Below, one piece after another: positions 25,606 to 32,982 of a stretch of 64,000 nt of DNA (the first letter of the stretch is position 1; every line of letters starts with the position of its first letter). The stretch is from Microbacterium sp. SLBN-146 (lineage in GTDB: Bacteria; Actinomycetota; Actinomycetes; Actinomycetales; Microbacteriaceae), in contig NZ_VFMR01000001.1 in the NCBI RefSeq assembly GCF_006715145.1, positions 1,550,001 through 1,614,000 on the forward strand, written 5' to 3'. Below the pieces are notes generated by a model that was not told the DNA's origin, searched no databases, and worked only from the letters and a program-made list of their open reading frames with translations. A program made the position numbers and the translations under genes.

Positions 25606-25632
25606 TTAGCACTCGATAGGGGAGAGTGCTAA
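25606..25632 (+). promoter_or_regulatory. CIRCE element (HrcA operator)
   Basis: TTAGCACTC-N9-GAGTGCTAA is a perfect match to the CIRCE consensus with the exact 9-base spacer. It overlaps a plausible promoter (TTAGCA at 25606-25611, TAATCT at 25630-25635, 18-base spacing), so HrcA bound here would block hsp20 transcription. Confidence 0.93.
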
Positions 25633-25644
25633 TCTAGCGGCAGG

Positions 25645-25663
25645 TTGAGTCGACTCGACTCAA
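25645..25663 (+). promoter_or_regulatory. HAIR-like element (HspR operator)
   Basis: TTGAGT-N7-ACTCAA matches the HspR-associated inverted repeat core (CTTGAGT-N7-ACTCAAG) except for the outermost base pair, which is G/C here rather than C/G. It begins 12 bases after the CIRCE element, in the leader of hsp20. Confidence 0.8.
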
Positions 25664-25695
25664 CCCCACAACACTTCGACATCGAGGAGGACACC

Positions 25696-26151
25696 ATGGC
25701 AACCTACGACCCCTTCCGTGACCTCGACCGTCTCGCGTCGAGCCTGTTCGACACGCGCCGCGGCCCGCGCCGCATGCCGATGGATCTCTATCGCGACGGC
25801 GACCACTACGTGCTCACCGCTGATCTCCCGGGCATCGATCCGGGCTCGGTCGACGTCGACGTCGACGGCCAGCTGCTGACGATCCGCGCCGAGCGCACGC
25901 TCTCGACCGGAGACGGTGTGACGTGGATCACTCGCGAGCGCGAGGCGGCCAGCTTCCTGCGTCAGCTCAACCTGGGCCAGGGAGTCGACACCGATCGCAT
26001 CTCGGCGAGCTACACCAACGGCGTGCTGAGCGTCACGATCCCCGTGAGCGAGAAGGCGAAGCCGCGCAAGATCCAGGTCACGTCCCACGCCGGTGACGCG
26101 GTCATCGAGGCGCACGAGTCGAGCGAGGAGCCGCGACTCGTCGAACAGTGA
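25696..26151 (+). CDS. Hsp20/alpha-crystallin family small heat shock protein
   Basis: The 151-residue cytoplasmic holdase has a short N-terminal arm (TYDPFRDLDRLASSLFD), an alpha-crystallin domain (about 32-130) with YVLTADLPGIDPGSVDVDV and GVLSVTIPVSE, and an acidic C-terminal tail. It binds unfolding proteins during heat stress. GAGGAGG precedes ATG 25696. Both a CIRCE and a HAIR-like operator lie in the 90 bases upstream, so HrcA and HspR probably repress it together. A strong terminator follows the gene. Confidence 0.95.
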   Translation: MATYDPFRDLDRLASSLFDTRRGPRRMPMDLYRDGDHYVLTADLPGIDPGSVDVDVDGQLLTIRAERTLSTGDGVTWITREREAASFLRQLNLGQGVDTDRISASYTNGVLSVTIPVSEKAKPRKIQVTSHAGDAVIEAHESSEEPRLVEQ

Positions 26152-26181
26152 TCGGGGACACTGCCCGAATCGAGGATCACA

Positions 26182-26216
26182 CGTGGAGCCACCGGCGCGG
26201 CGCCGGTGGCTCCACG
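26182..26216 (+). terminator. Strong hairpin terminator after hsp20
   Basis: A perfect 16-base stem (CGTGGAGCCACCGGCG with its complement) closes a 3-base loop 30 bases after the hsp20 stop. There is no U-run. Confidence 0.85.
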
Positions 26217-26249
26217 GCGTTCGGCGGCGGGCGCGATAGGTCGGACGGG

Positions 26250-26255
26250 TATGAT
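26250..26255 (+). promoter_or_regulatory. -10 box before the DUF2804 gene
   Basis: TATGAT is one of the best -10 matches in the window and lies about 100 bases before the start of the DUF2804 gene; a clear -35 box is not seen. Confidence 0.4.
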
Positions 26256-26352
26256 CTCCTCACCCGAAACGTCCGGCCCGAACCGGATGCCCCCCATCAC
26301 CTGACGGCGCAGTGTTCCTGACCTGGCCCGACGGACGTCCGCAAGGATGCCC

Positions 26353-27369
26353 ATGAACGACCCGTTCTCCGTGCCCGAACGCGAGATCACCGAACCTGTA
26401 TCCCTCACTCTTCCCGACGGTCGACTCGATCGACGTGCCGTCGGGTGGGCGCGGAAATCGCTCGTCGACACCGCCGCCATCGGCCGAAGTCGCTGGGGCC
26501 GGAACAAGCGCTGGGAGTACTGGAACGTCGCCACCCCGTCACACGTCCTCGCCGCGACGGTGTCGTCGCTCGACTATGCGGCCGTGCACGAAGTGTGGGT
26601 CTTCGATCGCGCATCGGAACGCTCGTGGGGGCGAAGTGCGACGGTCGTCCCTTCGCGCGGCGTGCACTTGCCGGCATCACTCGACGCTGGTCCGGCGCGC
26701 GCTCGAACGCGCTCGCTCGAGATCGACATCGAGCCCGTCGACGGAGGGACGCGCGTTCGCGCGGCGGCACCCGACGTCGCGTTCGACGTCGTCGCGGCGG
26801 CACCGGCCGGTCACGAGCGACTCGGTGTCGTGGTTCCGTGGTCGGATACGCGGTTCCAGTACACCGTCAAGGACGTCGCGCGTCCGGCATCCGGCACGGT
26901 CACGATCGCGGGAGAGACCTTCGACGTTCCGAAGGGACGCTCGTGGGCCGTTCTCGACCACGGGCGCGGGCGGTGGCCGTATGACGTGCGGTGGAACTGG
27001 GGTGCGGGGGGAGGTCGCTCCTACGGCCGGGTCATCGGCATCCAACTGGGCGGGCGATGGACCGAGGGTACGGGTGTCAGCGAGAACGCCTTCTTCGTCG
27101 ACGGTCGGATGCACAAGATCCACGGCGAGGTGGGGTGGGATTACGACATGGAACAGTGGCGTCGTCCGTGGGTCGTTGCGGGCGGTGGGCTCGAGGCATC
27201 CTTCGAGCCCTTCTATGACAAGGTCTCCCGCACGAATCTCGGTATCGTCGCGAACTCGACCGACCAGTGCTTCGGATACTGGAGCGGCACGTTCCGGACG
27301 GTGGAGGGCGACGCGATCCCCTTCGATCACGTCTTCGGCTTCGCCGAGGAGGTCCACAACCGCTGGTGA
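26353..27369 (+). CDS. DUF2804 domain-containing protein
   Basis: The 338-residue protein has no signal peptide or membrane helix and is rich in tryptophan and aromatic beta strands (RWEYWNVATPSHVLAATVSS, GRGRWPYDVRWNWGAGGG, FDHVFGFAEEVHNRW). This matches DUF2804, a lipocalin-like/AttH-like family of unknown function. AAGG six bases before ATG 26353 favours this start over ATG 26347 two codons upstream. It stands alone behind its own promoter; the next gene is 46 bases downstream. I cannot suggest a reaction. Confidence 0.8.
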   Translation: MNDPFSVPEREITEPVSLTLPDGRLDRRAVGWARKSLVDTAAIGRSRWGRNKRWEYWNVATPSHVLAATVSSLDYAAVHEVWVFDRASERSWGRSATVVPSRGVHLPASLDAGPARARTRSLEIDIEPVDGGTRVRAAAPDVAFDVVAAAPAGHERLGVVVPWSDTRFQYTVKDVARPASGTVTIAGETFDVPKGRSWAVLDHGRGRWPYDVRWNWGAGGGRSYGRVIGIQLGGRWTEGTGVSENAFFVDGRMHKIHGEVGWDYDMEQWRRPWVVAGGGLEASFEPFYDKVSRTNLGIVANSTDQCFGYWSGTFRTVEGDAIPFDHVFGFAEEVHNRW

Positions 27370-27415
27370 CTCGGTCGCTACAGTGGAGACGTCGATCCGC
27401 ACCGAGAGGATACGC

Positions 27416-27709
27416 ATGTCGTTCCAGGCTTACCTCGACAACATCGAGGCGAAGACGGGGGTCACTCCTCGCGAGTTCGTGGATCTCGCGGCGCAGAAGG
27501 GCTTCGGTCCCGGCACGAAGGCGGGCGAGATCATCGCGTGGCTCGGCGCGGATTACGGCTTGGGGCGCGGACATGCGATGGCGCTCGTGCACGTCATCAC
27601 GAAGGGGCCGAAGATCGACGCGAAGCACGTCGGTTCGGGTGGCACCCACGCCGATGCCTCCGACACGCTCTGGCTCGATGGCCGGGCGTCCAATCCCGCG
27701 AACAGCTGA
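27416..27709 (+). CDS. DUF4287 domain-containing small protein
   Basis: The 97-residue cytoplasmic protein begins SFQAYLDNIEAKTGVTPREF, continues with a helical middle (GTKAGEIIAWLGADYGLGRG, AMALVHVITKGP) and ends in a short disordered tail. This is the DUF4287 signature, small helical proteins found in many actinobacteria with no known role. A ribosome site (GAGAGGA) precedes ATG 27416. The convergent MarR gene ends 13 bases away. Confidence 0.85.
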   Translation: MSFQAYLDNIEAKTGVTPREFVDLAAQKGFGPGTKAGEIIAWLGADYGLGRGHAMALVHVITKGPKIDAKHVGSGGTHADASDTLWLDGRASNPANS

Positions 27710-27722
27710 GCTCAGCCGCGGT

Positions 27723-28166
27723 TCAGCACCCCTTCGGTGGGGAGGAACGCAGCTTCGCGGTCAACGCGCGCAGTTGAGCGAGCTCTTCGTCGCTGAGGAA
27801 CGACATGCGCTGTGCGATGGATGTACCGTGCGCCGTCGCGATCCGGCGGAATGCCGCGTCGCCCGCATCCGTCGCCGTGACGAGCGCCCCGCGCCCGTCC
27901 TCGGGGTCGGCGCACTTCGAGACGAGTCCGCGCGCGACCATCCGGTCGACGAGGCGAGAGACGCTCGGCTGGCTGATGAGCATGTTGGCAGTGACTTCGC
28001 GCAGTCGTGCGGTGCGGTTTCGGCCGCGGGTGACCGTCAGAAGGACGTCGTACTCGGCTTGGGACAGGCCGGTGTCGTCGAAGTCGCAGCGGATCTCCTC
28101 GAAGACCTCGTGCTGCGCGCGGAACAGACTCTCCCATGCCGAAATGGCCAGCCGGCGATCAGTCAT
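27723..28166 (-). CDS. MarR family transcriptional regulator
   Basis: The 147-residue winged-helix regulator has the MarR layout: helix 1 (SAWESLFRAQHEVFEEIRCD), YDVLLTV, the recognition region EVTANMLISQPSVSRLVDRM and the wing ADPEDGRGALVTATDAG. There is no ribosome site before ATG 28166, but TACTCT ends six bases upstream on the minus strand, so the mRNA is probably leaderless. It is divergent from the DUF2207 gene, with start codons only 42 bases apart, and may control it. The effector is unknown. Confidence 0.9.
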   Translation of the reverse strand: MTDRRLAISAWESLFRAQHEVFEEIRCDFDDTGLSQAEYDVLLTVTRGRNRTARLREVTANMLISQPSVSRLVDRMVARGLVSKCADPEDGRGALVTATDAGDAAFRRIATAHGTSIAQRMSFLSDEELAQLRALTAKLRSSPPKGC

Positions 28167-28172
28167 GGAGCA

Positions 28173-28202
28173 AGAGTACGTCCCACCTGACGGATCTAGG
28201 CT
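28173..28202. promoter_or_regulatory. Back-to-back leaderless promoters (MarR and DUF2207)
   Basis: On the minus strand TACTCT (28178-28173) lies six bases before ATG 28166; on the plus strand TAGGCT (28197-28202) lies six bases before ATG 28209. The two -10 boxes are separated by only 18 bases, so the -35 regions must overlap the opposite promoter and the two transcripts probably compete. Confidence 0.55.
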
Positions 28203-28208
28203 GTTCGC

Positions 28209-30005
28209 ATGGTCTGTGGCACGAGAGCGCTCACGGTTCGACTCGTCGCGGTGCTCCTCTCCGTCTTCGCGATCCTTCTCTTCGGGCCCACGATCGGCGC
28301 GAGTGCGGCGTCGGCATCTGCCGATGTGGACGATTTCACGTTCGAGAGCCTCGACGTCGAGTACGAGCTGTCGAGAGCGGAGGACGGCACGAGCACACTC
28401 CACGTGCGGGAGACGTTCGTTGCCGTCTTCCCCGAGTACGACCAGAACCGCGGGATGCGACGCGTCATCCCGGACTTCTACCAGGGCGCGCCGCTGCATC
28501 CCGAACTTCTCTCGATCACGGATGGAGCGGGTGAGGAGCGGGCCTCCGGGACCGATTCCGACGAGGGGATGTTCTCGATGACGTCGCGCGCGGATGACTT
28601 TGTGCACGGGCGGCAGACCTACGTCTTCGAGTACACCCTCCACAACGTGACGCGGTACTTCGCCGACACGGGCGTCGACGAGTTCTACTGGGACGTCACG
28701 GGCACCGATTGGCGGCAGCCGTTCGGCCGCACATCGATGCGGCTGGAGGTCGATGACGCCCTCGCGGACGCGCTGACGGGTGCAGCATCCTGCTATGTCG
28801 GATCGCAGGGCGCGACGGACACGTGCGAGATCCAGGAGGATTCCGGAGCGGTCGTCGCGACGACGGGTCCGCTCGCCCCGTACGAGACGATGACGGTCGC
28901 GGTCGCCTTCGCGGCGGGCACCTTCACGCCGTTCGACTCGTCGTACTTCGCGTCGCCGTGGGGATGGCTCCAGGCCGTCGCGGGCGTCGGCGCGATCGGG
29001 GCGCTCGTCAGCGCGATCGTGGTGCGTCGCCGATATCTGCGCGACGATCCGGGACGTCCGACGATCATCGCGGAGTACACCCCTCCGCGGGAAGTGGATG
29101 CCCTCGAGAGCGCCGTGCTGCTCGGGCTCGTGACGAAGGCCATCCCCGCGGAAGTCCTCGAGCAGGCCGTCGTCGGCAGCATCCGGATTCTCGAGGGAAC
29201 CCCCGGACGGTGGAGTTCGCGCGCTCCGCTGATGGCCGAGCTCGTCGATCCGTCTCGCGCCGACGGCGACGGGCGAATGCTGCTCGAGGGGCTCTTTCCC
29301 GAGGGGCGGCCGGGGGAGCAGTTCGAGTTCGGTCGCACCGACACTCGGTTCTCGACAGCGGCGCAGAAGATCCTCAAGGCGGCGAACGCGGAACTCGATC
29401 GCCGGGGGATGCGCCGGCCCGTCTCCGGGCGTGTTCGCGTGTGGCCGATCCTCGCGGCGGTCCTCGCGGGCGGTGCGGCCTTCCCGCTCGGGCTCGCGGC
29501 GCTGAGTGCCGGCGTTCACGCAGCGGTTCCGATCATCGTCATGGTGGCGGGGCTGCTCGTGGCGATCACGGCGATCGGGCTCGTGTCGAGGCGACCGCTG
29601 ACGTCACGCGGTGCCGAGACTCGCGACCACCTCGCAGGTCTGAAGATCTTCATCGAGTGGGCCGAAGCCGACCGCATACGGATGCTCCAGTCGCCCCTCG
29701 GGGCCGAGCGCGTGCCGGTCGATACGGGCGATACGCGCGAGATGCTGCGACTGTACGAGTCGCTGTTGCCGTACGCGGTCGTGTTCGGCCAGGAGAAGGA
29801 GTGGGCGGAGCAGCTCGCGGTACTGTACGGCTCGGACTCGCCGGGCTGGTACAGCGGAACGAGCGGGTTCACCGCGTCGTCCTTCGCCGCAGGCATCTCG
29901 ACCCTCTCGGCATCGACGTCTTCCTCGTCGTCCACGTCAGGCGGTTCGAGCGGTGGCGGGTCGGCCGGTGGCGGCGGAGGTGGCGGCGGAGGCGGGGGCG
30001 TCTGA
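28209..30005 (+). CDS. DUF2207 domain-containing membrane protein
   Basis: The 598-residue protein has a signal peptide (cut near ASAASA, about residue 37), an extracytoplasmic DUF2207 beta domain (about 40-245; FTFESLDVEYELSRAEDGTS, TYVFEYTLHNVTRYF, ELYWDVTG-like segment), a first helix (about 258-278), a cytoplasmic winged-helix-like part (about 290-400), two closely spaced helices (about 410-465) and a C-terminal region ending in Ser/Gly repeats with a run of 11 Gly. Such proteins are common in actinobacteria and have no established role. The Gly-rich end overlaps the 3' end of the opposite HNH gene by 69 bases. The start seems leaderless. Confidence 0.85.
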   Translation: MVCGTRALTVRLVAVLLSVFAILLFGPTIGASAASASADVDDFTFESLDVEYELSRAEDGTSTLHVRETFVAVFPEYDQNRGMRRVIPDFYQGAPLHPELLSITDGAGEERASGTDSDEGMFSMTSRADDFVHGRQTYVFEYTLHNVTRYFADTGVDEFYWDVTGTDWRQPFGRTSMRLEVDDALADALTGAASCYVGSQGATDTCEIQEDSGAVVATTGPLAPYETMTVAVAFAAGTFTPFDSSYFASPWGWLQAVAGVGAIGALVSAIVVRRRYLRDDPGRPTIIAEYTPPREVDALESAVLLGLVTKAIPAEVLEQAVVGSIRILEGTPGRWSSRAPLMAELVDPSRADGDGRMLLEGLFPEGRPGEQFEFGRTDTRFSTAAQKILKAANAELDRRGMRRPVSGRVRVWPILAAVLAGGAAFPLGLAALSAGVHAAVPIIVMVAGLLVAITAIGLVSRRPLTSRGAETRDHLAGLKIFIEWAEADRIRMLQSPLGAERVPVDTGDTREMLRLYESLLPYAVVFGQEKEWAEQLAVLYGSDSPGWYSGTSGFTASSFAAGISTLSASTSSSSSTSGGSSGGGSAGGGGGGGGGGGV

Positions 30006-31457
30006 CCCGCACCCGTCGCGCCGTCGTCTGGTCCGCTCGCGCTGCAGGTGAGCAGACCCGCGGGCGCGTAGCCATGCGCCGGAGCGGTCGATGTGCGAAG
30101 GCGCTCGCACTTCAGGCACGCCGTCCGTCATACGTACCGCCCATCCACTCGTCTCCAACGTGCGGTGATGATGCCAACAGAGGAGCATGCCGTTGTCGGT
30201 ATGAGTCGGACCGCCTCTCGAATGCTCGAGGGCATGATGGACCTCGCACCAGAACGCGGGGACGTGGCATCCCGGGATGACACACCCTCCGTCCCGCGCC
30301 ATGATCGCCCTCCGTTGGTGGGCGGTGAACACCCGATGGGGTGATCCGAGCGAGATGATCCGCCCGGTTTCGTCGTACACGGCGTGCTGCGTACCGCCCG
30401 CGCAGGCGATCTGGCGGGCGACCCGGGCGGGCAGCGGCTGGTCGGTGCCGTCGATGAAGGCAACGCCTGATTGCGTCTCGAGGTCTTCGGCGCTGATGGT
30501 CACGAGCAGCGTCGGGGCGGCTCCGCCCAACGTCGGCGTCTCGGCGGCGCGGGCTGCGACGGCGAGCACGCTCGCGAGCACGTCGTGCTGCTTCTGGGAA
30601 CGCGTACGCAGATCATGGCTCGGCTCGGCATCGTCGGACGACATCGCCTCCGAATCGACGAAGACCGGCCCCCTCGTGGCATCGCTCGTCCGGTCGGCGA
30701 CCCGCGGAGACAGATGAGCATGGATCAGCTGCTGAAGCTGAGCGGCGACGTCGGGGAGGAGCTCGCCGCGGAGCGGCACGAGCCCGTCGCGCACGCGCCC
30801 GAGCACGAGCCCCCGGCGTCGTTCGGCACGTTCGTACTCGGGCAGTACTCCATCGGGATCGAGCGCGAGCGACCAGACGCGCGCCTGGACCAGCGTCGAC
30901 TCGGCGTCGAGTCCAGCCGTGTCGGGGGTGCCGACCGCATCGGCGACCAGGGCCTCCTCTGCGGCTGCCAATCCCGCGGGGTGGCAGCGCTCAACGATCG
31001 GCCCGAGTGTCGTCGTGATGACCGCGACCGTGTCGAGCCCGACGAGCCCGTCGTCGAGTGCCGCTCGCAGGCGGGGGAACGGCGCCGGAACGACGTCGCC
31101 CGTGAGCGAGGTCGTCGACGCGATCGGCCGGGCTGCTCGCGTGCGGTGACGCGCCGTCGTCGTTCGGATGCCGGTGAGGCTCGTGAGCAACTCGACTGCG
31201 GACCCGCATCCCATTCGTTCGCACAGCCTCGCGGCTCCGCGCTCGGGTCGGCAACGGTCGTCGACCTCGCTCGCGACGATGAGCCGTGCGGCGTCGACAC
31301 GTCGGCCGAGCGACTCGACGAGACGCACGAACTCCACGAGCTGGGCGTCCGTCATCGCTCGCGCGTCGTCGTTCGCGAGCGCAGGTGACAGCAGATCAGC
31401 GAGATGCCGCTCGATCTCGGGGAGCCGCCGCAGGAGGGCATCCGCTCGTTCTGTCAT
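29937..31457 (-). CDS. DUF222 / HNH endonuclease domain protein
   Basis: The 506-residue protein has a long helical DUF222 region (about 1-330; TDAQLVEFVRLVESLGRRVD) and an HNH nuclease-like motif near 400-440 (GCVIPGCHVPAFWCEVHHAL, HTDNGMLLCWHHH), with zinc-binding cysteines. These multi-copy actinobacterial proteins are sometimes linked to mobile introns or 13E12-type repeats, but their role is unknown. The C-terminal 30 residues are Arg/Ala/Thr-rich and are encoded opposite the Gly-rich tail of the DUF2207 gene, so the last part may not be functionally constrained. No clear ribosome site precedes ATG 31457. Confidence 0.88.
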   Translation of the reverse strand: MTERADALLRRLPEIERHLADLLSPALANDDARAMTDAQLVEFVRLVESLGRRVDAARLIVASEVDDRCRPERGAARLCERMGCGSAVELLTSLTGIRTTTARHRTRAARPIASTTSLTGDVVPAPFPRLRAALDDGLVGLDTVAVITTTLGPIVERCHPAGLAAAEEALVADAVGTPDTAGLDAESTLVQARVWSLALDPDGVLPEYERAERRRGLVLGRVRDGLVPLRGELLPDVAAQLQQLIHAHLSPRVADRTSDATRGPVFVDSEAMSSDDAEPSHDLRTRSQKQHDVLASVLAVAARAAETPTLGGAAPTLLVTISAEDLETQSGVAFIDGTDQPLPARVARQIACAGGTQHAVYDETGRIISLGSPHRVFTAHQRRAIMARDGGCVIPGCHVPAFWCEVHHALEHSRGGPTHTDNGMLLCWHHHRTLETSGWAVRMTDGVPEVRAPSHIDRSGAWLRARGSAHLQRERTRRRRDGCGSDAPASAATSAATGRPATARTA

Positions 31458-31599
31458 GTCCCCAGTCTGCCCAGGGGTTCCGACATTCCAACCGACACAA
31501 AACCCAGGTCAGGGACCTATTGTGGATAACCCTTCCGCGCTCTCGCCTGGGGAGGAACCGATGAACTCCCGCACCGTGGGCAGGCGCTCGGCACAGAGT

Positions 31600-31633
31600 A
31601 AGGGCCGGTCGGAGAGGCTCCCGACCGGCCCTT
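31600..31633. terminator. Hairpin of terminator type in the HNH-ohrR gap
   Basis: AAGGGCCGGTCGG pairs perfectly with CCGACCGGCCCTT over 13 bases around an 8-base loop. No gene ends here, so it may end an unannotated small RNA on either strand. It closely resembles the terminator after ohr (32802-32838), which has nearly the same arms. Confidence 0.5.
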
Positions 31634-31801
31634 GTCCCTTGCACCAAGAGTGTCCTGCAATCACATGCCGGTAGCTGCCACAGCAAAACAACTACCGTTC
31701 CTGAACTCTATAACGACAAGGTAACGAAAGGGAAGAGGTGAGCGTTATCTTTTCGTGATTTGAGTTCCGCTGTCCGCTGCGCCGGGAACGATCGCGGGTG
31801 G

Positions 31802-31828
31802 GTTGTGCACAATTAAATTGCGTGCAAC
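31802..31828 (+). promoter_or_regulatory. OhrR-type operator
   Basis: GTTG-N4-CAATT-A-AATTG-N4-CAAC is a 27-base palindrome centred on 31815 with 10 of 13 pairs matching. The CAATTnAATTG core fits known OhrR boxes. It covers the region just before the ohrR start, where AACACT (31826-31831) may serve as -10 box of a leaderless transcript beginning at GTG 31838. Confidence 0.75.
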
Positions 31829-31837
31829 ACTAATTCC

Positions 31838-32302
31838 GTGGCGACAACACGAAGCGGGAACGTCCGCGCGATCGATGAGATGGTCTGCTTCTCGCTCTAC
31901 GCCGCGAGCCGCGCGACGACGCAGGCCTATCGACGAATCCTCGCGCCATGGGGCCTGACGTACCCGCAGTACCTCGTGCTCGTGGAGCTGTGGGAGCGCG
32001 ACCCCCGGACGGTCGGTGAGCTCGGCGATGACCTGGCGCTGGACTCGGGCACGCTCTCGCCGCTCCTCTCGCGACTCGAGAAGGCCGGTCATGTCGTGCG
32101 TGAGCGGGTGAGCGAAGATGCGCGAGTCGTGTCGGTGCGCCTGACCGAGCGGGGACGGCGTCTGCGCGCCGAATTGGCGCACGTCGCTGGCGAGTTGGTG
32201 CGTTGCAGTGCCCTCTCGGCATCGAACGCCCGTGCCCTGCTGGCCGAGCTGCACGCCTACACCGATGCGTTGGATGCGTCGCTGAAATCCGCGTCCGCCT
32301 GA
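31838..32302 (+). CDS. ohrR: OhrR, MarR-family organic peroxide sensor
   Basis: The 154-residue winged-helix repressor has the OhrR signature: reactive Cys17 in [20 protein letters not shown], followed by [12 protein letters not shown] (with the conserved tyrosines that hydrogen-bond the cysteine) and the recognition region [17 protein letters not shown] second cysteine at 123 (ELVRCSAL) suggests a two-Cys mechanism. It should release DNA when organic hydroperoxides oxidise Cys17. Start GTG 31838 lacks a ribosome site and is probably leaderless. It precedes ohr by 54 bases and has an OhrR-like palindrome upstream, so it should repress both genes. Confidence 0.92.
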   Translation: MATTRSGNVRAIDEMVCFSLYAASRATTQAYRRILAPWGLTYPQYLVLVELWERDPRTVGELGDDLALDSGTLSPLLSRLEKAGHVVRERVSEDARVVSVRLTERGRRLRAELAHVAGELVRCSALSASNARALLAELHAYTDALDASLKSASA

Positions 32303-32356
32303 CCCGGCCCCCGGCATCCGAATTCCCCCGATCCGCACGACAGAAGGAAGTTCACC

Positions 32357-32779
32357 ATGGAAATTCTCTACACCGCCGAGGCTCTTGCCACTGGAGATGG
32401 CCGCAATGGCCACGTGGCGACGATCGACGGGATGCTTGCTGCCGACGTTCGCGTGCCGAAAGAGATGGGTGGTTCGGGTGATGCCCTCAACCCCGAACTG
32501 CTGTTCGCCGCGGGGTATGCGGCCTGCTTCCACAGCGCTCTTCTGAGCGTGGCCCGCCGTGAGAAGGTGGCTCTGCACGACACGAGCGTGGGCGCGCGCG
32601 TCGGCATCGGCTCGAACGGTGAGGGTGGGTTCGGGCTGGCCGTCGAACTCGAGGTGGTCATCCCCGATGTTCCCGCCGAGCAGGCGCAGGCGCTCGCGGA
32701 TGCCGCGCATCTGATCTGCCCGTATTCGAACGCGACGCGGGGCAACATCGAGGTCGTCGTTCGCGTCGTCGAGGACTGA
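32357..32779 (+). CDS. ohr: Organic hydroperoxide resistance protein Ohr
   Basis: The 140-residue OsmC-family thiol peroxidase reduces organic and lipid hydroperoxides in the cytoplasm, with lipoylated proteins as the known reductant. The peroxidatic Cys57 lies in NPELLFAAGYAACFHSAL and the resolving Cys121 in HLICPYSNATRGN; both Ohr motifs are intact and the length is standard. AGAAGGAAGTTCACC precedes ATG 32357. It is the second gene of the ohrR-ohr unit and is closed by a strong terminator. Confidence 0.96.
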   Translation: MEILYTAEALATGDGRNGHVATIDGMLAADVRVPKEMGGSGDALNPELLFAAGYAACFHSALLSVARREKVALHDTSVGARVGIGSNGEGGFGLAVELEVVIPDVPAEQAQALADAAHLICPYSNATRGNIEVVVRVVED

Positions 32780-32801
32780 GAGAGCCTCACCAAGGTAGGT
32801 G

Positions 32802-32838
32802 AAGGCCCGGTCGGTACGTTCGTCCGACCGGGCCTTTT
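32802..32838 (+). terminator. Rho-independent terminator after ohr
   Basis: AAGGCCCGGTCGG pairs with CCGACCGGGCCTT (13 bases) around a 9-base loop and is followed by TT, 22 bases after the ohr stop. Confidence 0.88.
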
Positions 32839-32970
32839 CCGAGAATCTGTCGTTGCGCGTCGCGGTGTCGGGCCGTGGGGATGCGTCCGCGACCAAGCCG
32901 GACCGAGCGTGGAGTGTCAACCCCCCTACCAAAACGCCGGGATTCCGGCCCATCGCGGGTGCGCCGCTGT

Positions 32971-32976
32971 TAGCGT
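32971..32976 (+). promoter_or_regulatory. -10 box of the CDP-alcohol phosphotransferase operon
   Basis: TAGCGT ends six bases before ATG 32983 and there is no ribosome site, so the 7-kb operon likely begins with a leaderless gene. Confidence 0.5.
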
Positions 32977-32982
32977 CCTCAC

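Larger units (their letters stand above)
31458..31837 (+). other. 380-base intergenic region between the HNH and ohrR genes
   Basis: No convincing gene. It contains an AT-richer stretch around 31690-31820, a perfect hairpin at 31600-31633, a short inverted repeat GGTAG/CTACC (31671-31697) and, at its right end, the OhrR-like palindrome. A 37-codon frame from ATG 31561 has a good ribosome site (GGGGAGGAACCG) but runs through the hairpin and resembles nothing I know. Confidence 0.5.

Noticed and set aside
31561..31674. 37-codon frame with a good ribosome site GGGGAGGAACCG
   Set aside because: It reads straight through the perfect hairpin at 31600-31633 and has no recognisable features; left as part of the intergenic description.
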